This document shows, piece by piece, positions 1 through 10,074 of a stretch of DNA of 64,000 bases. The notes beneath the pieces are model-generated. The model did not search any database. It saw nothing but the letters and a program-made list of their open reading frames with translations, and was not told where the DNA came from. Positions within the stretch are counted from its first letter, which is position 1. Every line of letters starts with the position of its first letter. The translations under genes and the position numbers were made by a program. Origin of the DNA: Asparagopsis taxiformis (Eukaryota; Rhodophyta; Florideophyceae; Bonnemaisoniales; Bonnemaisoniaceae). The DNA lies in assembly GCA_030407315.1 (NCBI GenBank), contig JALQPE010001959.1, forward strand, positions 1 to 64,000, written 5' to 3'.

Positions 1-1340
1 GTCCTCGAACAATCCATCTTTTGCGTAAAACGAGTCCGGTACGGGTATTTTTGAACGCTGCTGGCATCTCTTAAATCCTTCCTTCCGGGGGGTCGAATTC
101 CTCACTTGCGGAGGGTGTGAATAGGTGCTACCATGAGGCGTGATAGCGGGATGAATGCGCTGTTTTCTTTGGTCCTGCAGCCCAGCGCGTAAGCAGATCT
201 GCCCACACTGTTGCGTTCTCCCGAAAGGTGTTCAATGAAATATCGAAGTAAGCACTGAGCGTAAAGCCCATCGCATGAGCTTATTGGCAGTATGCCTCGC
301 TATCCCTGGATTGCGACCGAGGATCGAAAATGTACACCAGATTGGGCGTGGTCAGTGAAACGAAACTTCTTTTCCAGCGATTAAGTATTCCAAACGTGTC
401 ATTGACTCGACTATGGCGAATGCCTCTTTCTCCACGATACTCCAATTCGATAGTGCTCCTGCAAAGCTTCCGGACAAAAGGACAGCGGTTCGTGATTCTG
501 CTGTTCCACTGGGAGATCAGATTGGCCGAGGGGACCTGTGTCAGAACTGATGACCAGTGGCTTCAGACGCATCAGAAAAGAGGCAGGTGATGTGTTCATT
601 TTTTCGGGTGTGCTAGTTTCAGTGACTGGATAGATAGTGTTTGACCGTTTCGAAGGATTGGTCATGTTGCTCCCCCCATATGCCAGTCAGTGAAATGTTT
701 TGAATCGCTCGCTTGGTTCGCTTCTTGGCTTTCGAATAACATTTTTCAAGTAGTTCGTGAAGAGGCAGGTGACTTTGGTGAATTCAGGGATGCTCGTACG
801 CATCCAGCCGCCGGCACAGGAATTGTTGCAGGTCGCCAGCCTGTTCTGGACGACTCATGTTTCTTAGAGTATCAAGTCGGCGCGGGTCGAAATGCACTCC
901 CTCGCCATCGATGATACCCCCGCAAAAGTTTGCTTGTCTCAGAAACATGTGCAGTTTCTGTGCGTGTACTTTCAGTCCGAATTTTCTGCATTGAATGGAA
1001 GAATTGTCTGATGTACGTAACAGGTCTTCTTCGCATTTGGCTGGAGCAGGAAATCGTCCAGCCACTGAAGAAGCTGGTCTGAAAGACATTCAAAAAACTT
1101 GGGCTGTACAAGCTTGAAATGATTACCAGCGTCTGTATACCCTGTAGGACCCTCCGTGGCGTTATACCCCAAGGGGAGTTTGGATGACATGCACTCTTGG
1201 GAGTCCGCATGTAGTGGTATCTGCCAATAAGCGGGACATATATCTATGTCCCAGGACCTTGCACCTTCCAGAGTTTGCAGTAGAGGTTCTAGGTTGGGCA
1301 TCGCTGAGGCCAGGGTTCGGTAAATTGTTTGGGCAGCGGA
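1..1340 (-). pseudogene. Gypsy-1 pol relic (RT to RNase H), 3' half
   Basis: On the minus strand, short pieces in all three frames match the Ty3/Gypsy pol order of the fuller copies in this window. They run from the RT start (MPNLEPLL), through the RT core (AYWQIPLHADSQEC and LLQWLDDFLLQ) and thumb (CGGIIDGEGVHFDPRRLDTL), to RNase H (HEPLSFCPEALQEH) and its C-terminal end (WADLLTRWAA, about 190-230). Frame changes and stop codons occur every few hundred bases, so it cannot make protein. It begins at the D-L-R codons of RT, exactly where the minus-strand Gypsy ORF at 21726-23591 stops. Together they form one element split by the insertion 1341-21725. The rest of pol lies left of the window. 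Confidence 0.8.
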
Positions 1341-1373
1341 CGTCTGTGTTCTCGGAAATGGACGCGGACGTCC
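1341..1373 (+). repeat. Left terminal inverted repeat of giant transposon
   Basis: Starts CGTCTGTGTTCTCGGAAATG and ends in the palindrome GGACGTCC. It matches the reverse complement of 21693-21725 at 31 of 33 positions. The left flank GA (1339-1340) repeats at the right flank. Confidence 0.8.
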
Positions 1374-1640
1374 ACAACCTCTAGTACACCTAGTATTACT
1401 AGGCGGACGTCCATGTTCTCCAGTATTTTTGGATGTCCGCCTAGAACCGGACGTCCATGCGGTCTAGTACGTCTAGTATTACTAGGGCGACATTCATTGT
1501 TTCTAGTACCACGGATGTCCCCTCGGGATGGACTTCCGCCATGTCTATGTCCACCTAGGACGGGCGCCGGTTCAGAATTCAAAATTTCGACCCCAGAAAT
1601 TTCTGCCGCCGTGCTCGACATGGATGTCCGCATCCATCAC
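1374..1640. repeat. Left subterminal repeats (CTAGTA and GGACGTCC motifs)
   Basis: About 270 bp with recurring CTAGTAC / CTAGTATTACTAGG blocks alternating with GGACGTCC (1405-1412, 1449-1456) and GGATGTCC variants. The same two words recur at the right end (21521-21692). Multiple short inverted and direct motifs just inside the TIRs are typical transposase-binding sites in CACTA-like and related elements; binding here is inferred. Confidence 0.65.
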
Positions 1641-1659
1641 GGCGACCACTCTATTTTTC

Positions 1660-2600
1660 CTTGTCGGTCGACTCCAATTTCGTCTTTAATTTTTTCATCC
1701 TCTCGCTCACACCCCCCCTTCCTGTTGGTGCTCACCTCCCCCGTACTGTACCTCAAACACCCCCAATACCACTCTAGCACGCATTTTCAGCTACCTATCC
1801 CCGCTTCCACGGTGCACACCTCCATTCCATACCTACTTTTCTGCTCTACCGTACAGATTTCGTATAACCAGTCCTCATACTACCTCAGAATAGCGAAAAA
1901 CACCCCCTATCTCCTCGACCATGCTCTCCCCCATCACCTTTGAAACGTATTGTTCTTCAATACCCTCTCTCCTCTACCCTCAACCCTCTCCTTCACCCTC
2001 TACACAAACTTCCCCTGCAGCTTACTCTTCCAAAACCTCTCACTCCCCATCCCGTACCGACCTGCTCCACCCCTCCCTCCCTCAGCTGCTCCATGCCCCC
2101 ACGCCATCCGCATCTTCGATACCGTTACACCACCACCACCGGCCCACGCTCCCGCCGCTCCTCCCCCGCCGTATCTCCCCAGAAACCTCCCCGCTCTGAA
2201 ACACATATCAACCCCCCTTCGCACCCTTCCTCCCACTCCCCTCCCTCCCCAAATACAATAACCCCCTTCTTCTCCATCACATCCCCACTCACCACAGCCA
2301 GAACAGACGCCACCCCCTTCCCCTCTTTCTCCTCACTTTCCTAAAACCCCTCCTCTCGGCGCCTTCAACCGCACCCTCCTACGGTCCCACCTAAACACCT
2401 CCTCCGCCCTCACTATCCCAACACCCCGCAGCGTCTCCCCAATCCCCATAATATGCTTGTCGGCACTCCTCTCCGAATCACACTCCATTCTAAACCCGCA
2501 CTCCGTACATTTCCACCTCCCCTGTACCATCCCAAGATTGCATCCCTCCACAGAACACATCCTCATACCACAGAAGAATTTTCTTCCTCTCATACCTCAT
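1660..2600. repeat. Pyrimidine-rich tract with G-quadruplex-capable complement
   Basis: The plus strand is strongly C/T-rich with little G over about 900 bp. The ORFs running through it in several frames are compositional artefacts (P/S/T/L-rich on plus, G/E/R-rich on minus). The minus strand at 2232-2250 has four G-runs with 1-3 nt loops, a canonical G4 pattern. Another near-match lies around 2066-2080. Confidence 0.55.
2333..2593 (-). CDS. Possible small Cys-rich zinc-binding ORF
   Basis: An 86-codon ORF has clustered cysteines (CSVEGC, then WKCTECGFRMEC, then a His), which looks like a zinc ribbon or knuckle. It sits in the purine-biased strand of the left arm of the giant transposon, where open frames arise easily. 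No promoter, partner or family match is visible. The cysteine spacing is the only reason to list it; it may be an exon, a remnant or chance. Confidence 0.2.
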   Translation of the reverse strand: MRGRKFFCGMRMCSVEGCNLGMVQGRWKCTECGFRMECDSERSADKHIMGIGETLRGVGIVRAEEVFRWDRRRVRLKAPRGGVLGK

Positions 2601-3150
2601 CCTTAAAACCTCCATCTGCTCCATGTAAATTTCGATGTAAATATTTTCTCCACTATGCAATCTCAAACATGTACGAGCCTATGACTTTCCGCTTTGTCAA
2701 CCCTGAATATTGGTACTCATGTATTCATAAAATAGGGCCACCCACATCCCTATCCCGTTCTGCAAGCTTTACAAACCACTAGACGCATACTCCACAACTA
2801 TACAACAAACACTACTCTCGCTTTTCAGACGACGCGGTACACAAGTAGCGTAGTCTCAACCTTCCGTAACGCCTTCCCTGATGCGTACAAGTGGGAAACA
2901 CGTCTAGACTACTACTACTACGATATAGTATATCAGAAAGTGAGTGGCGGGAATTTTCGGCACAGGAGATGCTGGCCACCAATTGATTTTTCGTTTCATA
3001 GATTGAAAGTGATAATGGAGATGATTATATTCTCGATAATTGTTTTACAAAGTATTGTTGTTAAGCTATCTAGCCGTCGGAATTGTTCTTCGTCTTCGTC
3101 CTCATCATATTCAGGATCTCCCGGCAGAATAGGCAATCACCGGGACACCA
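2601..3150. other. Non-coding spacer, left arm of giant transposon
   Basis: I see no supported gene here. AT-richer sequence follows the pyrimidine tract, up to the 3' end of the minus-strand dioxygenase frame. Confidence 0.5.
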
Positions 3151-5117
3151 CTAATTGTGTAGGATAGGCTGGCGAGGTTCTGTCGTCTTCATCCGCATCA
3201 TTCCCAGCTGCCCTGTCTTTGGCCTACGATCTTTCTTGACCGGGATGGGAACAACTGTCTTGTGGCGAACATTGACAGGTGCCGTTGACTTTGCCTGGCA
3301 GACCGGCGCGGAGCATTGGCGATTACTTCTTCTTCGAATCCCAACCGCCTGATGAAACCAAACGAAACATTGTCGGGAATCGGATACGACGCATTCTGAA
3401 ATACCGTACGTGTGATACCTCGTTGTCGTGTGTGACACAACTCTGTCGACATGCCCTGCCCCGGCATGTTGTACATGGCCGTGACCGATGAAGACTGAAC
3501 GTGGCGGAACGATTACCTTCTTCAGCTTCATCGTCTTGGCGTTATATCTAATTCCAGCGCTTTGGAAAAGACGTACTTGTGGGACCCTGGACACACCCAG
3601 ATAGGGAATGGGTCATCTCCGTTGGCAATAACAAAGTAACCCGGAAGTTGATCTTTGCGGTCGCGAGGAGGAACAGGGAAATCATTGTGTGGGACCTGCC
3701 GAGGACACCCCTTTCCCGTTATCAAAAACCGTCCCCCAGATGCCGGCATGACAAGTTTTTCTCCCGGTAAACCGCACTCCTCCAGCCCTATCAGCCGGAC
3801 AAGGATTCCCCCACACATCCAGCAGGGCTCGCCGCGTCACAAACTTGAACCGGTCGATATGCGTCTCATCGTTCTCGGCATAGTCAACCAGGCAGTGGCG
3901 CGTAGACGTGAAGCGAGCCCTCCCCTCATTCCGGTTCTTCTCATCTGTTTCATCGTCCCCTGTATTGACAATGGGACTCCACAGCTGCCGGTTCCCAGGG
4001 TCCTTGTGCACCTGCTCCCCCTCCCATGTTCCCAGAAGTACCGAAACAATTCCTGGTTAGGAATTTCTTCCATGAGACCCAAGTCAAATGGGAACTTGTC
4101 CGACGCATCGAGGTAGCTTACATCCGCGAAATTGTGCATCACCGTATACCCTCGCTCGTTGATTTCCGTTCGGCAATTGTGGAAGTACGCCATACCAGTG
4201 CCGGCCTCATACGAATCCTTCCAGCTTGTAGACATTCGCGCAACCTGAGCGAAGTCCAGCCTCGAGGGTAGAAACGTCGATGTAGGCTCACACATCGCCT
4301 TGGCAGCCATCTTCCACGCTGCGAAAAACATCGGATAGATGGTGTCGATCTCGAAAACAAGATGACGAGCCCGATGTTGTTCCGGAATATGCAGCCCCTC
4401 AAACACAGGGTCCATCGCCACTTGCTTCAAATACCTCACCTCTCTGCCCTCCTCATCGATTTCCACACTCTCCAATAACAACCTGAGCTCAATCGGGGGC
4501 AGACAGCCAACCCTCACCGATGCGATGACGTCCGCGGGACGCTGCGCCAGATGATGCCCTTCGGCTCGGTCTTTGCTTCGAAATCGTCAGGAAGAGATGG
4601 CATACGGTCGTCGAACAGGAGGTCGTGTTCAGAAGGAGAGTCACGAACGATGTAACCGTCTTCATCGACTTCCACTCCTTCCGGAACAGTGAATGTAATT
4701 GTCACTTCGCGGACCCCCTTGCTTTCGACTTGGCCCTCGTCTGCACCCTGTTTGTCTTCCTCGTCCGAAGCGGTATGGACAGATTCTTGGTTGGAGGGAG
4801 TCGCACCAGCACGTTGGTTATCTTGGGGACAATCTCAACGGCAGAATCGGGGGAACGGGCGGAGTCTTCGTCAACCTCATCACCGGAAGCAGTGGCTTGT
4901 TGTTGATCGGTGGGTTTATCAACAACGGCCTGCTCTTCTTCCCCGGCGGATTGTTGTACCACAACCGGCTCTTCTTCCTCGAGGCGTGTGCTCCCCGTCG
5001 AGCGAAGTCGCTGTGAACGGCGGCGGATGCCATGCGAAGCAGGCTCATGTTCGACATTCCGCTGCTTCTTGTGAGTGAGTCTCACATTGGCAGCAGAAGG
5101 GCGGCGTTTGCGTCGAG
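3151..5117 (-). CDS. 2OG-Fe(II) dioxygenase (frameshifted; possibly fused to ParB-like domain)
   Basis: Read 5117 to 3151, the open frames join into one protein of about 650 residues. The N-terminus is basic and disordered (KARRKRRPSAANVR, then an acidic/Gln stretch). A region with RGYTVMHNFADVSYLD resembles the start of phytanoyl-CoA-dioxygenase-like folds. The catalytic barrel follows: QVPHNDF gives the HxD iron ligands, VCPGSHKYV is a GSH motif, VQHAG carries the distal iron His about 74 residues after the first, and RYHTY gives the candidate 2-oxoglutarate Arg. This is a 2OG-Fe(II) oxygenase by motif; its substrate is unknown, and nucleic acid is a reasonable guess from context. The frame changes about seven times, each explicable by one base in a run (for example C5 at 3808-3812, 4017-4021 and 4714-4718). 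There is no ATG near its N-terminus. Deleting one C at 5125-5126 joins it in frame to the upstream ParB-like ORF. Confidence 0.6.
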
Positions 5118-7027
5118 CCTTAGTCCTTCTTCAATGTCGGATTGAAAAACTCTTTCAAGTTCGTTTCCAAATCCTGTAAACGCGTGGTTCTCCGTCGCAT
5201 TCGAACCTCACTGCTCCGGTCGTCCCCTCTATACATTGCAATGGCATTGGTGAGATGCCATTGCAACTCCTTCGGCTGCTTAACCGACCCAATTGCCATC
5301 TCTGTGCTCAGAAATGACTTGCGCATAATACTCTTTGGGCGCCCATACGCAGCGTACAGAGAATTTGCTATTGCAGTCACGCGACGGACGTATGTATAGA
5401 AGTCGTTCACGTCAAAGCGTCCATCCGGACGTCCACCATGAGCAGGGTTCAAGTACTCCGAAAGACCACGCAAGACGAAGACAAAGTTTTCTTCCAGCAA
5501 CTCGCGCACTATCTTGTGGTCCAGGTGCGTTATCCCAATCTCGTTGCGGCGCTCGGAATTGTTCAGCTCACGCAACACTTCGTCGAGAACAGGATGCTTC
5601 AGCGTTGCTATAGCCAAACGCGTCCACCGCCGGCCGTGTTCGTTGAATTCATCATCCCCATGAACTGCGCCTCGAACAATGTTCGGATGACATCAGACTC
5701 ACGCAAGTCGCCAGCGTTTTCCACGTTATTTGCAACAGCAATCGTACGGATGAACTGCTGGATGGACGACAAGATTCGAACCAGGGAGCGCTCCGTCAGT
5801 TGCGTCCCAGTCGTATGGTTCGACTCTGCACTCTTGTGGATGATCTCATGAGGCTGAAGATCACTGTCGTCCTTGCGGCGAAGGTAGTACACATCCAGAG
5901 GCTGAGTAACCCAGCGCAAGCGGTTTGCGTCCTGTGGCAGCTTGGTTCTGTGCATACGGGTGAGGCGCGTGAAGTCATCGGCAATGCTATGCATAGCATT
6001 GAGACGATGCAGTCCGTCGATCACGGTCACGTTCGCATTGGCATGGAATTTGCCATTCTGGAACAGACGCGTGTCGGCGGGCAGATGCGTGTTCTGCGAC
6101 CTCAGCACCGTCACAGTGATACGCGAAGAGCTCACATACCCCACAGCCAACATATTGTTGCGCAGGTCCTCCACGTGGTCTTCTTTCACATCCCGAAGGG
6201 TCACGGCCGGTTCCACTAGCTGCCTCACCAACACAGTCGCTCCTTCTCCGACGTAATCCGACGTCACAAACTTGGGCACCGTAATTTGCGTCCCCTGCTG
6301 CTCACGAATGCTTTCCGCCACCTCCGTTCGTCGTCCACCTCGGTTACGTCCTGCGTAGTAGCTTCGGTGACGTTGGAGCGAGCAGGGTGCTTCGTGCCTC
6401 CACTGGAGGCTCTAGCAGAGCGAGCAGGGTGCTTCGTGCCTCCACTGGAGGCTCTGGCAGAGCGAGCAGGGCGCTTCGTGCCTCCCGAAACCGGGACGGA
6501 GCGTGCTGGATGCTTCGTACCCCCCGAACCAGTGATTTCGCCTGCCGGACCGGTACTGGGCATCCGTCCCGAGCTGGCCTGGTTCGTCGCTGCGTTGAAG
6601 TTTGACGCTGCAGCAGGGGTACGAATGTCGCTAGGGCCATCCTCCGCAGCGGGGCGCATCATCCGAGTATCCCAAGGGTAAAACGCCGCGGCGTATGCTC
6701 CACCCATCGTCTCCGGCGGTCCCTCGGCGCCATCAAACATGTACGGGAACGGGAGGTCCTTGAACTTGTCCTTAGTCGCAATGTTGCGCACGACGATATA
6801 GTCCGCCTCGTCGGTTTCCGCAGCTGGTGGTTGTGCAGCGTGCGCGGAAGGCCAACATCGCCACCAGCAGTGCTCACCGAAGCCGTCCCAATATGCACAG
6901 CCGCACCGTCCACGTCCGCAAACAAATTGACATCGACGCCGCGCTTGAGTCCGCGCGACTCCGCTGACGCGCTCACTTGATCGCCGCAAACCGTTGAAAA
7001 CAAACTGCTGAAATGCGTATCCGCCAT
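5118..7027 (-). CDS. ParB/Srx-like domain protein (frameshifted)
   Basis: The chosen start is ATG at 7027 (MADTHFSSLF). An N-terminal low-complexity region includes four SGGTKHPARS-type repeats. It is followed by a ParB/sulfiredoxin-fold segment with TVIDGLHRLNAM, matching the G-x-H-R signature that binds nucleotide in ParB-superfamily proteins, and then by an alpha-helical C-terminal part ending NPTLKKD. Breaks near 6846, 6321 and 5616 are each repaired by one extra base in a short run, giving a continuous protein of about 635 residues. ParB-like domains in mobile elements are DNA-binding, nuclease or NTP-handling modules; the role here is unknown. It lies directly upstream of, and probably runs into, the dioxygenase frame. 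Confidence 0.6.
6380..6535 (-). repeat. In-frame SGGTKHPARS repeats
   Basis: Four copies of a unit encoding SGGTK(H/R)PARS, two of them nearly identical 48-bp direct repeats. They lie in the linker before the ParB-like domain. The unit is basic and Gly/Ser-rich, suggesting a flexible, possibly DNA-contacting tail. Confidence 0.6.
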
Positions 7028-7308
7028 GGTTGTTGAGTTGGAAAGGAAAAGAGATGGTTGACGTTGACGTATTGGAGTGATGTGGATGGTAGGTTTCACG
7101 TTAAGTTGAAGAATGGTCGTGAACGCCAATCGCTGGAAATAATACACAATACAAACGAAATTTTGTTAGGTACAGACCTATCGTGACCGCTGGAATGCAA
7201 GAGAGGCAATCGAGATGTGAGTGTCCGTTCGGAACGGGCCCGAGTCGGGCTCTCGAAACCTGACGAGGTGGCGTGAAGCAGGCAGTGTCCTTGATGTGTA
7301 ATGTGTTA
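7028..7308. promoter_or_regulatory. Upstream region of the ParB-like/dioxygenase gene
   Basis: About 280 bp between the ParB-like start codon and the first MITE-like repeat. It must hold the 5' UTR and promoter of that minus-strand gene if it is transcribed. I see no decisive core motif. Confidence 0.3.
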
Positions 7309-7572
7309 AAATTACAGCTGTCAAGCTAGGCGGCTTTTGGGGCGGCTGCGAGCACCCCTTTATCCGGGGAACACCCTGATTTGAGTTAAAATTTGGGCTA
7401 TTCTCAAAAACATGCACATGTGAACATGTTTTTGAGATGGGGGTGTGCCGTACGGCACAATCGACCGCCCAAATCGTTGATTTTGCAAGATTTTTTGTGC
7501 CCGAAATTTTAGAATTTCTGGGCTGGCCAGCAGTGCAATCGAGCTGGACATCCACCGGACGTCCATTTCAGG
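7309..7572 (+). repeat. Palindrome-rich MITE-like repeat, copy A
   Basis: The core 7375-7572 starts CCTGATTTGA and ends GGACGTCCATTTCAGG. It contains three symmetric blocks: CTCAAAAACATG facing CATGTTTTTGAG around CACATGTG, the perfect palindrome GTGCCGTACGGCAC, and a GCCCGAAAT/ATTTCTGGGC pair. Its left extension (7309-7374, TTACAGCTGTC...GCGAGCACCCC) is shared only with copy E. It codes for nothing convincing. Confidence 0.7.
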
Positions 7573-7674
7573 TTGGTCGTGTGCTGCCTACATCCACGCA
7601 TGCAGCAACTAAGCAGGCGGGTTCACTACTAATACAAAGTGCACGGAATATGAGTAACGTGATGGGTGAGTAGT

Positions 7675-8424
7675 GCTTGTGTTGAGGGAGTAAGGCGGGA
7701 CCATTATGAAACACGGAAGAAGATGTCACCCTAGCATAACTTAGGCTTAAAGCCTGGAATCGAACCTTCGTAAGACGCGATTTTGGTTACAGTTGTGCTT
7801 ACAGAAGCCAGTGATGACCCCGCTCGGGGCGGCGGCTCCGGTTCCTGGGGCCGTTGTGGCCAAATTAGACACCTTGATTTGAATTAAAATTTGGGCTATT
7901 CTCAAAAACATGCACATGTGAACATGTTTTTGAGATGGGGGTGTGCCGTACGGCACAATCGACCCGCCCAAATCGTTGATTTTTTACAATTTTTTTGTGC
8001 CCGAAATTTTAGAATTTCTGGGCTGACCAGCAGTGCAATCGAGCTGGACATCCACCGGACGTCCATTTCAGGTTGGTCGTGAGAGAGTGGGGTGGGACCA
8101 TGATGAAACAAGGACCAAGACCTGTCCCTGGCGTATTGAGCCTGAAATCGACCCTTCGTGAGACGCCATTTAGCCTTACAGTTAGTGCTTACAGAAGCCA
8201 GTGACAACCCCACTCGGGGCGGCGGCCGGTGCCTGGGGCCGTTGTGGCCAAATTAGACACCTTGATTTGAATTAAAATTTGGGCTATTCTCAAAAACATG
8301 CACATGTGAACATGTTTTTGAGATGGGGGTGTGCCGTACGGCACAATCGACCGCCCAAATCAAGGTTTTTTACAATATTTTTGCTGCCCGAAATTCTACA
8401 ATTTCTGGGCTGGCCAGTAATGCA
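7675..8424 (+). repeat. Tandem ~400-bp units containing MITE-like copies B and C
   Basis: Two consecutive units (about 7675-8078 and 8079-8424) share a left part (GGGACCAT.ATGAAACA; CTTACAGAAGCCAGTGA; CTCGGGGCGGCGGC; CCTGGGGCCGTTGTGGCC). They then share the palindrome-rich core: copy B 7872-8072, and copy C 8260-8424, truncated after GGCTGGCCAG. The core matches copies A, D and E. Confidence 0.7.
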
Positions 8425-8429
8425 TTAGC

Positions 8430-8957
8430 TATCTGCTCTAACCGATTCTAACAAGCAGAAAGAATCCTCTCCATGACGATGCTCTCGAATTGAGTGCAAT
8501 GCAACGGACTCCCTCCAAGAGAACGACAAAGCATCGTCTTTTCCAAGGCATTTCCGTACGAAAAATAATCGAAAACATATTTGACTTTAACCTAACAGCT
8601 ATCGCGAGCACCGTACTCAGCTATATTTCCTCTGTAATTTCCTTCCTCCAACCAATCAATAGCCGCTTGGTCACAGGCTTAAAAGCCTTCCACTATCTGT
8701 CCTATCCATCGAAGACCCTCGGAGGGTTCGATCCAGGCCTTGATCACCCATGATGGGTGTGCAACCCGAGAAATTGAAAATGGAACATATTGCGACAGGG
8801 ACGAGATATCATTCAATGAAAGAGAAGTTCTCTTTCGTTTACTTTTTTCTAACAAGATTCTAAACGTCTACAAACCCTATGTCGTCCGTCCGTTTTCATC
8901 CCGGAGAGATGTGGATGTGAGGTAAGACGCAGTGGTGATGTTGTGTTGATTCCCACA
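8430..8957. other. Non-coding spacer
   Basis: No gene is supported. Short ORFs here lack motifs. A tRNA-like GGTTCGATCC word at about 8728 has no cloverleaf around it. Confidence 0.4.
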
Positions 8958-9246
8958 GACGGAGGTGGAGGAGGTGGCTACGGAGGAAGCCTGGAGAACT
9001 TCTCCGGTACTGACATCTCACATGTTGAGAACATGTGAGATGTCAGTACCCATGGATGAGAAGAAAAACATTTCAGGTCCGGTTCGGATATTCTTTCCAT
9101 TAACGGAGGTGGAGGAGGCTATGGTGGAAGCCTGGAGAACATGTGAGATGTCAGTACCCATGGATGAGAAGAAACACATGTTCAGGTCCGGTTCGGATAT
9201 TCTTTCCATTAACGGAGGTGGAGGAGGCTATGGTGGAAGCCTGGAG
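8958..9246 (+). repeat. Gly-rich tandem repeat with perfect 21-bp hairpin
   Basis: The perfect inverted repeat 9006-9026 / 9030-9050 has a 3-nt loop (GAG). It is followed by two tandem 108-bp copies (9030-9137 and 9138-9246) and preceded by a partial unit. The unit translates in one frame to GGGGGYGGSLE-like sequence, and 108 is a multiple of three, so it may derive from a glycine-rich coding repeat. No complete ORF survives. Confidence 0.6.
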
Positions 9247-9544
9247 AAGAATAGAATAGTCCTATACCCATGGATCACAAGAAAACGTTGTTGGGCTCCT
9301 TTTCGAAGCCCATTCGTCTCTTGAATAAATTTAGCACCCGAATCATATACGATTGCCGAGTTGACACCCCGTATGTCTCGTTGGTAGAAATAGCAGGGGT
9401 TCCACCACTCAGCTGGCGGGAAGTAGTTACTGATTATATGAGATATGGCTTAGCTCCCGCCAAAACCGATAGCTCTGGGCTCAGGTTCTCCAAATGTGGT
9501 TATACGAATGTGTTCTGACAATGCTAGAAGACGAATATCTGCAT
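9247..9544. other. Non-coding spacer
   Basis: About 300 bp without a supported gene, between the Gly-rich repeat and MITE-like copy D. Confidence 0.35.
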
Positions 9545-9729
9545 CCTGATTTGAATTAAAATTTGGGCTATTCTCAAAAACATGCACATGTGAACATGTT
9601 TTTGAGATGGGGGTGTGCCGTACGGCACAATCGACCGCCCAAATCGATGTTTTTTGCAATATTTTTTCTGCCCGAAATTGTAGAATTTCTGGTCTGGCCA
9701 GCAATGCATCTGAGCTGGACATCCCCATG
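9545..9729 (+). repeat. Palindrome-rich MITE-like repeat, copy D
   Basis: Same core as copies A-C (CCTGATTTGAATT start, hairpin around CACATGTG, GTGCCGTACGGCAC), with a diverged right end. It lies 345 bp upstream of the methyltransferase ATG. Copy E lies downstream in inverted orientation. Confidence 0.7.
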
Positions 9730-10074
9730 TCCAGTGGCCGTCCGGATGTCGCTCACCTGGTAAGCGTGATGCACCTGTGACAACCTATGTGACTGCAGTC
9801 ACAGCCGCCATGGCGGCCGTGCAGTACAACACTCAAAGACAGGGAATCACAATCTTTTTAAAATTTTTCTCTACCACGTATCCGTCACAACTTATTACCT
9901 ACACCGGTTACGGGTTTCAAGACCTTTCCATTGCTGTGTACCCGTATACTCTGTTCCGTTCGATATCAACCAGTGTTCCTCACGAAAGAGTGCAAACGTC
10001 ACGAGATACGTCGTCAAATTTGACTGTCTCGCCGAGCGGTCGCCATCCTGTACCGAATTTCCACTCATTCCATT
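9730..10074 (+). promoter_or_regulatory. 5' region of the DNA methyltransferase gene
   Basis: About 345 bp between MITE-like copy D and the methyltransferase start codon. It contains a GCCGCCATGGCGGC palindrome (about 9804-9817). No clear TATA or initiator can be asserted. Confidence 0.25.

Noticed and set aside
1921..2344. Overlapping Ser/Pro/Thr-rich ORFs on plus and Gly-rich ORFs on minus
   Set aside because: They follow from the pyrimidine-rich composition; all frames are open and none shows motifs or a consistent start.
8700..8760. tRNA-like T-loop word GGTTCGATCC
   Set aside because: No acceptor, D or anticodon stems can be paired around it.
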